From the NCBI RefSeq assembly GCF_003247215.1, contig NZ_QKAP01000141.1:1-52002 (forward strand): a stretch of DNA of 52,002 nucleotides. The letters are read 5' to 3'. The notes under the pieces were generated by a model, which worked only from the letters and a program-made list of their open reading frames with translations, was not told where the DNA came from and made no database searches. Shown here piece after piece: positions 1 to 9,200 of this stretch. Each line of letters opens with the position of its first letter. The stretch's first letter is position 1. Origin of the DNA: Malonomonas rubra. Its GTDB lineage: Bacteria > Desulfobacterota > Desulfuromonadia > Desulfuromonadales > Geopsychrobacteraceae. Made by a program: the position numbers and the translations under genes.

Positions 1-675
1 CAGGTTGAGCTGTTGCTCACGGAGACGAATGATGGTCGAGCGGGTCACCCCCTCGAGTAGACCGGTCGAAGCATCCGGGGTACAGACCCACTTGTCTTTG
101 GTCCAGAAGATGTTCGAAGAGGCCCCCTCGCAGATCTGGTCCTTGTTGTTGAGCATGATCACCTCGAATGCTCCGGCCGCCTTTGCTTCCAGTTTGCCGA
201 GCAGGCTGTTGAGGTTGCTGATCGATTTGATTTTCGGGTTGATCGCTTCGGGAGCGTTGCGTCGGGTCTGAGCGACCCGCAGTTCGATGCCCTGCTGATA
301 ATGCTTTGGCGCAAAGCCCTGAAATTCGCGTCCGACGACCAGACAGGTCAGATCGTTGTTCATATCCCGCTGAAAGCCGATCTCCCCCCGGCCACGGGTT
401 ATAGTGATCCTGAAGTAGGCATCATTCAGCCGGTTCCGTTTGCGCAGTTCCAGCAAGATTTTTTCCAGCTCCTGCTGACTGTAAAGAACGGGGTAATTGA
501 GCGCCTGTGCCGATTGCAGCAGGCGGGCGTAGTGCTGATCAAACTGGTAGAGCCGTCCACCGACCGAACGAAAACTCTCGAAAATGCCGTCACCGTACAA
601 AAAACCCTGATCAAAAACGGAGATCATCGCCCGATCGCCGTCGACAATCTCCCCGTTAAGATAAACGTAACTCAT
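1..675 (-). CDS. Class IV aminotransferase (BCAT / D-amino-acid transaminase / ADC lyase family), 3'-truncated by the window edge
   Basis: This is a PLP-dependent fold-type IV enzyme. It reads from an ATG at 675, preceded by a GAGGG ribosome-binding site, for exactly 225 codons to the window edge, so the C-terminus is missing. Visible family features are the N-terminal SYVYLNGEIV strand, the segment FDQGFLYGDGIFESFR, the arginine-rich ITRGRGEIGF segment, the catalytic-lysine neighbourhood NPKIKSISNLNSLLGK and the phosphate-binding region CEGASSNIFW followed by TGLLEGVTR. Class IV members use either branched-chain or D-amino acids, or cleave aminodeoxychorismate. The residues seen do not decide between these, so no gene symbol is given. 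Upstream (higher coordinates) lie only broken genes. Confidence 0.85.
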   Translation of the reverse strand, partial: MSYVYLNGEIVDGDRAMISVFDQGFLYGDGIFESFRSVGGRLYQFDQHYARLLQSAQALNYPVLYSQQELEKILLELRKRNRLNDAYFRITITRGRGEIGFQRDMNNDLTCLVVGREFQGFAPKHYQQGIELRVAQTRRNAPEAINPKIKSISNLNSLLGKLEAKAAGAFEVIMLNNKDQICEGASSNIFWTKDKWVCTPDASTGLLEGVTRSTIIRLREQQLNL

Positions 676-821
676 ACCATGCCCTCAATCGCCAAATGTT
701 ACGAAAAGCTAAACATAGCCTAATAACCTGGCAGACGAAAGTCAGATCTGTTCAGAAATGCAAACTCTGGCGATTAAATTGCTGATATATTTATAAACAT
801 TTAAACGGAAAAACAGTAGGC

Positions 822-1361
822 TGGCAACAAGATCACCAGTTACGAAACGAGGCAGGCAATTACGTCTGGGGCAGAGGCTGCGGCAAAGCCGTAAAAAGGA
901 CTGAGAACGGCTCTTCCCTCCACATGGTCGGCATCATGACCGACATCAGCGAACCGCTGCTGGCCAAAAGAGAACGGGATCCCGGTTCAACTATTCCCTC
1001 AATATCCTTTGCATTGCCAAGCCTGACGGTATTTCCCACAAATGAACCCAGCCTGTAAGAGCTCGAATATCGGGGAACCTCGTTCCATTCCAGCAGCGCC
1101 GCCTTCCAAGCATTCAGTTCCGCACCGGAAACTTTCGATGCCATCCTGACCGACCAGACCATGCCTGAAATCACCGGGCTGAACCTGGCTCAGGAAATGT
1201 CTTTGCTACGCTCGGATATCACGATCCTGCTCGGCACCGGTTACCTGGAGGGGGGCAACCAGAAGACCGCCCACCAGCATGGGGTCAGCAATCCGCTGTA
1301 CAAAGTCCTACGAAATGGAATTTATGACCGCGTCTCTCGCGCAGTTTTTCCCGCCCATTAA
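822..1361 (+). pseudogene. Remnant of a hybrid sensor histidine kinase: PAS/PAC end joined to a receiver domain
   Basis: One reading frame, interrupted by a TAA at 1056-1058, carries two recognisable pieces. The first (about 831-960) reads DHQLRNEAGNYVWGRG and then HMVGIMTDISE, the typical C-terminal (PAC) end of a PAS domain. The second (about 1059-1350) reads SSSAAFQAFSSAPETFDAIL, then TDQTMPEITGLNLAQEM, which is the phosphoacceptor Asp segment of a receiver domain, then ILLGTGY and a degraded KPL-like motif. The histidine-kinase core that normally lies between PAS and a C-terminal receiver is absent, so an internal deletion plus a stop has killed the gene. No start codon or ribosome-binding site is left. 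What is seen is sequence; the hybrid-kinase identity rests on family motifs. Confidence 0.7.
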
Positions 1362-1436
1362 AAGCCGCAACCAAAGAACCGCTAGGAGGGGCAGATAACG
1401 ACAAGGGTGAGATGTTCCCGAATGCAAGGAATAGCC

Positions 1437-2006
1437 CTATTCAGGCAGCAGAAACATATCCAGCAAAATGTGTGGATCGGGGGAGGTAGTCATCGCCGAG
1501 GGTGACCTTGATCATCGCCATTTCGCGCGGTGGGAATTTTTTCGCAACCCTCTTCCTGCCCCGCAGCGAAGATCTTCTCTTTCACCATGCAGGAAATCTG
1601 ACTCCGGTAGAGCAGCAATTCCTTGATCAGCCCCTGAATGGTGGTGGAAATGCTCGTCTGGACAACCAACAAAGCATGAAAGAGAAAATTCCGGCCTGGT
1701 CTCGATCTCTTTAGCAAATCAGCGACCGCTGTTTCGATCTTCTGTCGCGAAGGCATCTCTAGGGCGGACAACTCCAGCGCCCCACGGTTCGTCAGCTTGA
1801 AGGAAATCCGCAGCAAATTGGCGTAGAGAGCTTCCATTGAGTCAAAATAATGGTAAGCCAACACGCTAGATCGAGGCATGCTGGGCGATGTCGCTGATCT
1901 TGGTTGCCCGGAGCCCTTTGGCAGCAAACACCTGCAAACCACTGGCTAGAATCTGGGCTCTGAGATTATCCAAACCATTCTGATTCTGTTGTGCGGGCCT
2001 CGGCAT
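1437..2006 (-). pseudogene. TetR-family transcriptional regulator, frameshifted
   Basis: An ATG at 2006 opens a typical TetR N-terminus (ILASGLQVFAAKGLRATKIS, then DIAQHASI). It hits TAG near 1868, exactly inside the recognition helix. The next frame continues with SVLAYHYFDSMEALYANLL, the highly conserved TetR helix 4. The C-terminal ligand-binding part then runs to about 1520, where a second frame change is needed to reach REMAMIKVTLGDD and finally DPHILLDMFLLPE ending at 1437. At least two frameshifts therefore separate a complete ancestral gene of about 190 codons. The regulated target is unknown; the neighbouring hybrid-kinase remnant is also dead. Confidence 0.75.
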
Positions 2007-2075
2007 AGCGGCTCCGATAAAATTGAATTATTGTTCAAACTATAAGCTCGCGCGGCGGTGACAAGTTCAGGACAC

Positions 2076-2106
2076 AAAAAAGCCCCACATCCGTAGGATG
2101 CGGGGC
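2076..2106 (-). terminator. Intrinsic terminator after surA
   Basis: The stem GCCCC-A-CATCC / GGATG-C-GGGGC has eleven positions, one mismatched, and a GTA loop. On the minus strand it is followed by six T residues, 25 nt past the surA stop. It ends the mfd-ppi-surA transcript. Confidence 0.85.
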
Positions 2107-2130
2107 AGATGAAAACAAGAAGGAACCTGT

Positions 2131-3075
2131 TCAGATGCGGATATCGATGTAACTACGATCCCTCAGTTCCTGGGCCCATTCCTTAAAACGCTCGTTAGTC
2201 TTTTGCTCACGAAGTATTTGCTCGATCTCTCCCTGAACGCGATCGTATAAATTGATATCGCCGGGGTTACGTTCTGTCACCAGGAACAGATGGATCTGAC
2301 CGTTCATCTGTACCGGCTCACTGACCTGGCCGACGTCAAGCCCAGTCAACGCGTCACGCAGCACTTCGGTCAAATCCGCTTCGACCATCTCCCCCATATC
2401 GCCACCAAAAACCCCCTCGCTCTGGCCTTCAAGAACCTTATCAAAATCTTCTCCGCTACCAAGCAGGTCGCGGGTTACTTGAACCCGCTTGCGCAATTCC
2501 TGCATCTCTTTGTCACTGATGTTGGCCGGGATCTCAAAGCTGAGACTACTGACCCGCACCTTCGGTTTGGCCCGGTACTCATCGATATGCTCACGGAAGT
2601 AGTCGCGCACCTCACCACTAGTCACCTGAACCTTGTAATTCACCTCGCGACCAAGCAACTTGTAACGAAGGATCTCATCTTTGAGCTGTTGACGATAATC
2701 TTCAAAACTCATCCCCTGTGCTTCAACCGCTGTTTTGAGCATATCGGCGGTCAGTTTGTTTTTGATCTGGACGTCTTCGATAGCTGCATCCAGTTCCGAA
2801 TCGGAAACCTCCAGTCCCAACTCCTTGATCCGCTGCTCAACCAGTTTCTCGTTGATCAGGTTCTCTAGGACACTCGCCTTCAACTGATCGAACTGCTCGC
2901 TGGTTAGCTGGTTACCCTTGGACTCCTTGTTCAAAGCTTCAAGAACAGCTTTATCAAGCTGGTAGGTGCTGATCATATCGTTGTTGACGACTGCGGCGAC
3001 TTTGGTCAGGGGCTTTGCCAAAGCCGGTGCCACCATCACCATCACCAGCAGCAGGACGGGCAGAACTCTCTTCAT
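2131..3075 (-). CDS. surA: SurA-type periplasmic chaperone / peptidyl-prolyl isomerase
   Basis: The product is 314 residues long. A start at 3075 (MKRVLPVLLLVMVMVAPALA) gives a clean signal peptide and has AAGGAA upstream; the longer frame to 3138 would put 21 charged residues in front of it. Residues after the signal read KVAAVVNNDMISTYQLDKAV, the SurA N-terminal chaperone domain, with LINEKLVEQRIKELGLEVSD following. A single parvulin-like domain (about residues 170-280; KVRVSSLSFEIP, GEDFDKVLEGQSEG, FGGDMGEM, LTGLDVGQVSEPVQ) follows. E. coli SurA has two such domains. SurA escorts outer-membrane beta-barrel proteins across the periplasm. The gene lies 38 nt downstream of a second parvulin gene and is probably cotranscribed with it. 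Confidence 0.88.
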   Translation of the reverse strand: MKRVLPVLLLVMVMVAPALAKPLTKVAAVVNNDMISTYQLDKAVLEALNKESKGNQLTSEQFDQLKASVLENLINEKLVEQRIKELGLEVSDSELDAAIEDVQIKNKLTADMLKTAVEAQGMSFEDYRQQLKDEILRYKLLGREVNYKVQVTSGEVRDYFREHIDEYRAKPKVRVSSLSFEIPANISDKEMQELRKRVQVTRDLLGSGEDFDKVLEGQSEGVFGGDMGEMVEADLTEVLRDALTGLDVGQVSEPVQMNGQIHLFLVTERNPGDINLYDRVQGEIEQILREQKTNERFKEWAQELRDRSYIDIRI

Positions 3076-3113
3076 CAGTATTCCTTGTCTTTTTATTCTT
3101 GTCGATAACTCGT

Positions 3114-4049
3114 TTATTGTGTCTTCAACAGATCCCAATCCACCGAAACCTGCGCCTTATTATGCAACCCTTCCAACCATTTTTGAAAGGCATCTTCTTC
3201 CCGTTGTTGCGAAAGCTTGGCGACAATCTCGTCCTTTACCACCACATAAGGGCGAATCCCCTCTTTGCGGCGCCTCTCCACCAAAAACAAATGTACCCCG
3301 TAAGGGCTCTCAACCGGATCACTGTACTGCCCGGCACCCAAAGTAAAAAGCACTTTATCAAATTCCGGCGGCAACTGCCCTTTGGAAAAGTACCCCAGGT
3401 TACCACCGTCTTCGCGATCGGGGGAAAGGGAATGTTCGCGGGCCAAGGTCGCAAAATCACCGCCAGCCTTGAGCAGTTTCAGCACCGCTTCAGCATCTTC
3501 TCGGTTGGAAAACAGCATCTGGCGCGCCCTCAATTCGGCCGGCCGCCGAAACTCTTCCTTATGATCTAGATAGTATTTTTCCGCTTCCGTCTCACTGATT
3601 TTCGATTCCTCACCGAGAATTGCGGCACTCACCTTTTGCGTAATCAGTCGTTGCTTGAGAATCTGTTTCCAGCTCTGCTCGGTCTGCCCCGCTGCGCGCA
3701 GCACCTGTTGGTATTCCTCGGCGGTGTAGTTACCGCGCAACTCGCTCATCGCCGCGTCCAGTTCATCGGGGCTTACCTGCACATCAATCCGCTCGGCTTC
3801 TGCGTAGATCAATTCGCGCTCAACCAAGCGGCGCACCAAGTCGGCTTTCAATTGCACCTGCTCCGGGAAAGGCAAGTCAGACAGGTCAGGATAATAAACC
3901 CGCAGCTCACGTTCAAACTGCCGCAAAAACAGCTGTCGGTCACCAACTTTTAGAAGCAACGGATTTTTTTCCGGCGGCGACTGCTGACAGGCCAGCAGGG
4001 TGCTCAGCAGTAGCACGAAAAACGCCATAAACAGGGAACGGTAAAACAC
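3114..4049 (-). CDS. Parvulin-type peptidyl-prolyl isomerase, probable lipoprotein
   Basis: The start is a GTG at 4049 with TAGGTGG 5-11 nt upstream, giving 311 residues. The N-terminus (FYRSLFMAFFVLLLSTLLAC) is a lipoprotein signal with the lipobox LLAC at about residue 21, so the protein should be tethered to the membrane facing the periplasm. A SurA_N-like region (RQFERELRVYYPDL, VRRLVERELIYAEAERI) precedes a rotamase domain at about residues 165-270 (ELRARQMLFSNREDAEAVLK, GGDFATLAREHSLSPD, GGNLGYFSKGQLPPEFDKVL, SPYGVHLFLVERR). It sits between mfd and surA in the same direction, an arrangement that suggests a joint outer-membrane protein folding unit. Confidence 0.88.
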   Translation of the reverse strand: MFYRSLFMAFFVLLLSTLLACQQSPPEKNPLLLKVGDRQLFLRQFERELRVYYPDLSDLPFPEQVQLKADLVRRLVERELIYAEAERIDVQVSPDELDAAMSELRGNYTAEEYQQVLRAAGQTEQSWKQILKQRLITQKVSAAILGEESKISETEAEKYYLDHKEEFRRPAELRARQMLFSNREDAEAVLKLLKAGGDFATLAREHSLSPDREDGGNLGYFSKGQLPPEFDKVLFTLGAGQYSDPVESPYGVHLFLVERRRKEGIRPYVVVKDEIVAKLSQQREEDAFQKWLEGLHNKAQVSVDWDLLKTQ

Positions 4050-4097
4050 GCAACCACCTATAGTTAAAGCAAAAAACTGGCAAGCAAGCTAGCACAG

Positions 4098-7000
4098 TCA
4101 GAAAAAAAGTTGCAATTCTTTTCTCACCGCCTGCAACAACTCCTGCTCTTTGAGACGTCCCAGCTCGACGCTCAGTTTGAAATCGACGCCAAGACGATAA
4201 CGTTCCGGCTGCTCGGTCAACAGCCTGCGGATCAGCTCGGGGGAAACCTTGGTACTGGCATGGAAAATCAGGTGCAGCCGACGCCCATCGTATTCGAGCA
4301 GCTCGACCCTCAACTGCTTAAGCAGCACCCTCAGGCGCATGGTACCGACCAAGGTTTCACCAGCACTCGGCAATTCGCCGTAGCGATCACGCAGCTCCTC
4401 AACCAGTTCGTACAGGTCCTCGTCGCTCTCGGCCGCGGCCATCCGTTGATAGAACTGCAGACGCTGGTTCGGGTCGGGCAGATATTTCTCTGCAAAGAAG
4501 GCCGATAGCCCGAGACGGATTTCCGGATCGACCTTTTCTTCGTGCTCCAGACCACGCAGCTTGTTGATCGTCTCTTCGAGCAGATCGGTGTAAAGCTCGA
4601 AACCGATAGCGGCGATCGGACCCGACTGCTTGGCGCCGAGTAGGTCGCCGGCACCGCGCAGTTCCAGGTCGTGACTGGCAATGCGAAAGCCTGCGCCCAG
4701 CTCGGTCAACTCCTGCAACACCTTAAGCCGTTCCCGGGCATCCTTGGTCAAAGAGGCTTCGCCCGGGATCAGCAAGTAGGCGTAAGCACGCCGGTCAGAG
4801 CGCCCGACCCGCCCGCGCAGCTGGTAGAGCTGCGAAAGACCGAAGCAGTCGGCACGGTTGACGATGATGGTGTTGGCGCGCGGAATGTCGAGACCATTCT
4901 CGACGATGGTGGTTGCAAGCAGCAGATTCGATTTCCCCTCGATGAAATCGAGCATCACCTGCTCCAGTTCCTTCTCTGCCATCTGACCGTGGCCGACCGC
5001 GATGGTCGCCTCGGGAACTAGTTCTTTTAGCTGTTCGGCCATGGCGTCAATAGTCTGCACCCGGTTGTGGATAAAATAAACCTGTCCACCACGACTCAGT
5101 TCCCGCAGGATCGCCTGGCGCAACAATTCATCGTCGAAGCGGGTCACGTAGGTGCGGATCGCCAGTCGGTCAATCGGGGCGGTCTCAATTACCGACAAAT
5201 CGCGCATGCCAGCCATACTCATGTGCAGAGTGCGTGGAATCGGCGTGGCGGTCAGGGTGAGGATATCGACCTCGGCACGAAGCTGTTTCAGCTTCTCCTT
5301 GTGACCGACGCCGAAACGCTGCTCTTCGTCGACGATCACCAGCCCTAGGTCTGCAAAGCGCACATCCCGTTGCAGCAGCCGGTGGGTGCCGATCAAGATA
5401 TCGACCTTGCCGGCAGCCGCCGCCTCCAGGGTTTTCTTGTTCTCTTGCGCGGTACGGAAGCGGGAGACCATCTCGACCCGCACCGGGAAATCGGTCAGCC
5501 GCTGCCGAAAGCTTTCCCAGTGCTGCCGAGCAAGCACCGTGGTCGGCACCAGCACCGCCACCTGCTTGCTGTCGAGCACCGCCTTGACCGCCGCCCGTAA
5601 CGCCACTTCGGTCTTTCCGTAACCGACGTCTCCGCAAACCAGCCGGTCCATCGGCTTGGCCGACTGCATGTCGCTCAGGGTATCCTCGATGGCGGAGAGT
5701 TGGTCATCGGTCTCCTCATGCGGGAAGGTCGCCTCGAACTCGCGATAGAGCTGATCTGGCGCAGAAAAAGCAAACCCCTGACGCAACTCGCGTTTGGCGT
5801 ACAGTTCAAGCAGCTGGCGAGCCAGTTCCTCGACCGCGGCGCGGGCTTTCAGGCGAGCCTTTTCCCAGCCCTGTCCGCCCATCTTGTCGAGTTTCGGTGC
5901 CGCCCCTTCGCCACCGACATACTTCTGGACTTTCTCGATTCGATCAATCGGCAGGTAGAGCTTGTCGCCCCCGGCATACAACAGGTGGAGGAAGTCTCCC
6001 TCTATGGGGCCCGTCTGCAGGTGGGTCAAACCGAGGTACTGACCGATGCCGTGCTCGGTATGAACGATATAATCATTTTCCCTCAGCTCAGCGAGGCTGC
6101 TCATCAACTTGCGGGCTCGCTGCTGGCCACTCTTCTTCTGCCGGTGACTTCGCTTGCCGAAGATCTCCTCTTCGCTGATTAACAGCAGCTTCTCGTCCGG
6201 CAGACAGAATCCGCCGGAAAGCTCGCCAACGGTCAGTTGCGGGTAGCCGGGGTGCAGATTATTCATCCGCAAAGAGGGATTGATCGTCAACCTAATGTCG
6301 TGGCCGGCCAGCAGATCGCGAAGCCGCTCCGCCTGACTGGTGCGGTGGCAGACCAGCAAAATACGCCAATCGTCCTCTTCGGCCTGCCGCAGTTTCTGTA
6401 CCAACAACTCCAACCCGTCTTGCCCGTCGCCAGGATGTGCTCGCAGTTCGGCGTTGCCGGAGCAGTTGAAGTGGAAGCGCTCCCGTTCGTCGTCGAGCTG
6501 AAAAACCCTTAACTGCGAAATTTCCACCCGCCCAGTACTGGTTAGAAGGGGCTGCAGCTCACTCGGATCGAGGAACAGTTCACGACGGGCGGCATGCGGC
6601 AACCCCTGATCAAGCATCCGCGCCTCACCGTCACGCACCTCGCGGTGCATCAGGTCGATCGCCTGTTCGAGCGCCGGTGGGTCGAGCAAGACCCAGCGGG
6701 GATTGTCGAGATACGCAAACAGCGGGTCAAGGGCCGGGTAGTTGAAAGGCAACAAGAAATGCCGCCCCGGGGCGAGAATTCCCTCGCGCACCTCTTCCAT
6801 AATCGCTTCCCGATCGGTGCGCGGCAGCGACAGTTCGTCGCAGCGTTCTTTGAGCTTCTGGCCGAAGGTCTCGAGGAAGGGGCCGTGCAAGATTATTTCT
6901 TTCGACGGAATCAGCTTGATCCGCTCAAAAGTCCCTTCGCCGGAACGCTGCGTAGCCGGGTCGAAGGAGCGGATCTTCTCTATCCAGTCGCCGTAAAAAT

Positions 7001-7583
7001 CGAGTCGGTAGGGCTGCGCGGTATCGGGCGGGAACAGGTCGATGATGTCACCACGCACCGCGAAGCTGCCCCGCTCCTCGACCAGCGGTACCGGCTGGTA
7101 ACCGAGCTGCAGCAAGGTACCGGTCAACTCAGCGTGAGGATATTCCTCCTCGACGATCAGCTCCAAGGCTATATTCGTCAGCACCTGCCGCGGGATCAGC
7201 TTCTGCATCAGCGCCCGCACCGGTACCACCAGCGCCTTCAGCTCCCCACGGGTAAGCGCCGCCAGAGTGGTCAGCCGGGTCGCCTCCAACTCCGGGTGGG
7301 GCGTGAGCGGATCGTAGGGGGAGAGCTCCCAGTTCGGCAGCAGGCCGATCGCGGCCGGGCTGTGATGAAAGAACTGCAGGTCTGCGGTCAGCTGCCGGGC
7401 CTGTTGCAGTTCGGAGCAGAGGACCACCTGTAGTTTTTCCGCCTTGCCTATCAGTTGGTTCAACAGGTAGGCATCGGCCGAGCCGTAGAGGCCGAGCAGT
7501 TCACAGGTCTGGTAGCCGGGAGCAGCGGCATCAACAAAACTTTTGACCGTCGCGTGGCGGATATCTTGGTTGTCTAGTTCCAT
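4098..7583 (-). CDS. mfd: Transcription-repair coupling factor
   Basis: Mfd displaces RNA polymerase stalled at DNA lesions and recruits UvrA. The protein of about 1161 residues has the full family order: a UvrB-like N-terminal module (GLLPNWELSPYDPLTPHPEL, VEERGSFAVRGDIIDLFPPD), the RNA-polymerase-binding CarD-like domain (ENDYIVHTEHGIGQYLGL), the helicase motor (DRLVCGDVGYGKTEVALRAA Walker A, VDEEQRFGV for motif II, TLTATPIPRTL, ATTIVENGLDIPRAN, QLYQLRGRVGR) and a C-terminal TRCF domain. The longest frame starts at 7637, but that start lies inside the nadA terminator hairpin. The first ATGs beyond it are 7592 and 7583; 7583 has GGGAAAG just upstream and is preferred weakly. Confidence 0.97.
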   Translation of the reverse strand: MELDNQDIRHATVKSFVDAAAPGYQTCELLGLYGSADAYLLNQLIGKAEKLQVVLCSELQQARQLTADLQFFHHSPAAIGLLPNWELSPYDPLTPHPELEATRLTTLAALTRGELKALVVPVRALMQKLIPRQVLTNIALELIVEEEYPHAELTGTLLQLGYQPVPLVEERGSFAVRGDIIDLFPPDTAQPYRLDFYGDWIEKIRSFDPATQRSGEGTFERIKLIPSKEIILHGPFLETFGQKLKERCDELSLPRTDREAIMEEVREGILAPGRHFLLPFNYPALDPLFAYLDNPRWVLLDPPALEQAIDLMHREVRDGEARMLDQGLPHAARRELFLDPSELQPLLTSTGRVEISQLRVFQLDDERERFHFNCSGNAELRAHPGDGQDGLELLVQKLRQAEEDDWRILLVCHRTSQAERLRDLLAGHDIRLTINPSLRMNNLHPGYPQLTVGELSGGFCLPDEKLLLISEEEIFGKRSHRQKKSGQQRARKLMSSLAELRENDYIVHTEHGIGQYLGLTHLQTGPIEGDFLHLLYAGGDKLYLPIDRIEKVQKYVGGEGAAPKLDKMGGQGWEKARLKARAAVEELARQLLELYAKRELRQGFAFSAPDQLYREFEATFPHEETDDQLSAIEDTLSDMQSAKPMDRLVCGDVGYGKTEVALRAAVKAVLDSKQVAVLVPTTVLARQHWESFRQRLTDFPVRVEMVSRFRTAQENKKTLEAAAAGKVDILIGTHRLLQRDVRFADLGLVIVDEEQRFGVGHKEKLKQLRAEVDILTLTATPIPRTLHMSMAGMRDLSVIETAPIDRLAIRTYVTRFDDELLRQAILRELSRGGQVYFIHNRVQTIDAMAEQLKELVPEATIAVGHGQMAEKELEQVMLDFIEGKSNLLLATTIVENGLDIPRANTIIVNRADCFGLSQLYQLRGRVGRSDRRAYAYLLIPGEASLTKDARERLKVLQELTELGAGFRIASHDLELRGAGDLLGAKQSGPIAAIGFELYTDLLEETINKLRGLEHEEKVDPEIRLGLSAFFAEKYLPDPNQRLQFYQRMAAAESDEDLYELVEELRDRYGELPSAGETLVGTMRLRVLLKQLRVELLEYDGRRLHLIFHASTKVSPELIRRLLTEQPERYRLGVDFKLSVELGRLKEQELLQAVRKELQLFF

Positions 7584-7604
7584 CTTTCCCATATTCGGCA
7601 AACA

Positions 7605-7631
7605 GAAAGGGGCGTGCAACTCGCACGCCCC
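7605..7631 (-). terminator. Intrinsic terminator after nadA
   Basis: A perfect 9-bp stem, GGGGCGTGC / GCACGCCCC with a 5-nt loop, is followed on the minus strand by TTTCTGTTT. It lies 31 nt past the nadA stop and just before mfd, so mfd probably has its own promoter or depends on read-through. Confidence 0.75.
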
Positions 7632-7661
7632 TGGCATGTTAAATCAATTTGTCACCAAAGC

Positions 7662-8579
7662 TCAATCCCGTGGTACCGCTAGCATCCGGTCGAGGCTCAA
7701 CTTGGCCTTCTCGCGGGTCGCTTCATCTACGATGATGCGCGGCTTCATAGTCTGCAGGCACTTGAGGACATCCTCCAGCGTGGTCAGTTTCATATTCGGG
7801 CAGATCAGCGCCTTGCTCGGCAGAATGAACTCCTTCTGCGGGTTCTCTTTTTTCAGCCGCCAGAGGATTCCCATCTCGGTACCGATGATGAACTTCTGCG
7901 CCGGGTTGGTCCGGCAGTATTCATACATACCGCTGGTTGAGCAGATGTGATCGGCCAGCGCGAGGATCTCCGGGGTGCACTCCGGGTGGGCAACGAAAGG
8001 TGCTTCCGGATGCTCCGTCTTGGCCTGCTTAACCTTCTCGACCTCAAGCCGGTCATGGGTCGGGCAGTAGCCGTCCCAGCAGATGCACTCTTTTTCCGGA
8101 ACATGTTTGGCGATGTAACGCCCCAGATTGCGGTCGGGAACCATCAACAGCTGGTCGGCGTTGAGGGAGCGGGCGACGTTGACCGCGTTGGAGCTGGTGC
8201 AGCAGATATCGCTCTCCGCCTTGACCGCTGCAGTCGAGTTGACGTAGGTGACCACGGTGGCGCCTGGATGCTCGGCCTTGAACTGCCGCAGCTGGTCTGC
8301 AGTAATCATATCGGCCATCGGGCAACCTGCATCAACGCGCGGCAGCAGTACGGTCTTCTCCGGAGCGAGGATTGCCGCGCTCTCGGCCATGAAATGCACA
8401 CCACAGAAAACTATCACATCTTTATCGGTTTTCGCCGCTTCCATCGACAGGGCCAGCGAATCACCGGTAATTTCAGCAATTTCCTGCACCTCGTCGCGCT
8501 GATAGTTATGTGCCATCAACAGAGCATTGCGCTCAACGGCCAGCTGCTTGATCTGTTGTTTTAATTGTTCCTGATCCAT
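7662..8579 (-). CDS. nadA: Quinolinate synthase, 4Fe-4S enzyme of NAD biosynthesis
   Basis: NadA condenses iminoaspartate with dihydroxyacetone phosphate to quinolinate. The start at 8579 ([20 protein letters not shown]) follows GGGAGAGAG at good spacing, giving 305 residues; the longer frame has no such site. Family motifs are [86 protein letters not shown] and [13 protein letters not shown]. Three of these cysteines should bind the 4Fe-4S cluster; those in CGVHFMAE and CPNMKL are two likely ligands. It is transcribed away from tatA/B, with a compact shared upstream region. Confidence 0.97.
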   Translation of the reverse strand: MDQEQLKQQIKQLAVERNALLMAHNYQRDEVQEIAEITGDSLALSMEAAKTDKDVIVFCGVHFMAESAAILAPEKTVLLPRVDAGCPMADMITADQLRQFKAEHPGATVVTYVNSTAAVKAESDICCTSSNAVNVARSLNADQLLMVPDRNLGRYIAKHVPEKECICWDGYCPTHDRLEVEKVKQAKTEHPEAPFVAHPECTPEILALADHICSTSGMYEYCRTNPAQKFIIGTEMGILWRLKKENPQKEFILPSKALICPNMKLTTLEDVLKCLQTMKPRIIVDEATREKAKLSLDRMLAVPRD

Positions 8580-8673
8580 CGAATCGTCTCTCTCCCGTCT
8601 ATGTATACGAACCGAACCCCGCATACTAGACAAAACCCCCTGTTCTGTCAATCTTTTCACCCCCTGTGAGCGC

Positions 8674-8702
8674 TTGACAGTGACCGGGGAAGGGGCTATT
8701 CT
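8674..8702 (+). promoter_or_regulatory. Sigma-70-type promoter of tatA/B-tatC
   Basis: TTGACA (8674-8679), a 17-bp spacer and TATTCT (8697-8702) lie 70 bp before the tatA/B start. The start codon itself has a strong GGGGGAGAGG upstream. Confidence 0.7.
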
Positions 8703-8771
8703 CGCCGGGTCAAATGGCTGCCTTGTGCGGCCTGGAAAAACACCAATTACCGGGGGAGAGGAAACAGATAG

Positions 8772-9200
8772 ATGTTCGGAATCGGAATGACCGAAATGCT
8801 GCTGATCGCCGCGCTGGCGTTGATCGTGCTGGGGCCGAAGAAGCTCCCCGACCTGGCCAGATCGCTCGGCAAGGGCTTTGCCGAGTTCAAGCGCGCGACC
8901 AACGAGTTTAAAAACACCATCGAGGTGGAGGCCCGCGCAGCTGAGGTTCAGCAGACCCGCGAGAAGCTTGAGAAAGAAGGAAAACTGACGCCACCGGAAG
9001 CGCTACCGGTCGAAGAACCAGCAGCCGATATCGCCTCGCAGTTCACTTCGGAAGAGGCGGCAGCAAAGGTACGCGAAGCGAAGCTGGCCCAGACAAAGTA
9101 CGCTGAAGAGGATGCCGAAATCGAACGTCAGCTGGAAGAGGACGTTATCACCGCTGCAGTCACCAAGCAGGATACCGGGGAGCAGAAACAAGATGTCTGA
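8772..9200 (+). CDS. Twin-arginine translocase subunit TatA/TatB
   Basis: The 142-residue protein begins [20 protein letters not shown], a single N-terminal membrane helix. It continues with [20 protein letters not shown], the amphipathic helix of the TatA/TatB family, and then a long Glu/Ala/Lys-rich tail ([19 protein letters not shown]). The glutamate at residue 8 and the long acidic tail favour TatB. The GPKKLP hinge and FAEFK are also common in TatA, so one bifunctional subunit is possible. It helps export folded proteins, often cofactor-bearing redox enzymes. Its last 8 bases overlap tatC. Confidence 0.9.
   Translation: MFGIGMTEMLLIAALALIVLGPKKLPDLARSLGKGFAEFKRATNEFKNTIEVEARAAEVQQTREKLEKEGKLTPPEALPVEEPAADIASQFTSEEAAAKVREAKLAQTKYAEEDAEIERQLEEDVITAAVTKQDTGEQKQDV

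Noticed and set aside
860-1174. Minus-strand 104-codon frame
   Set aside because: The plus strand carries recognisable PAS and receiver motifs; this frame resembles nothing.
6594-7433. Long plus-strand frame of 279 codons opposite mfd
   Set aside because: It is the antisense shadow of a strongly conserved gene in GC-rich sequence. The same applies to 20720-21541 and 31415-32287.
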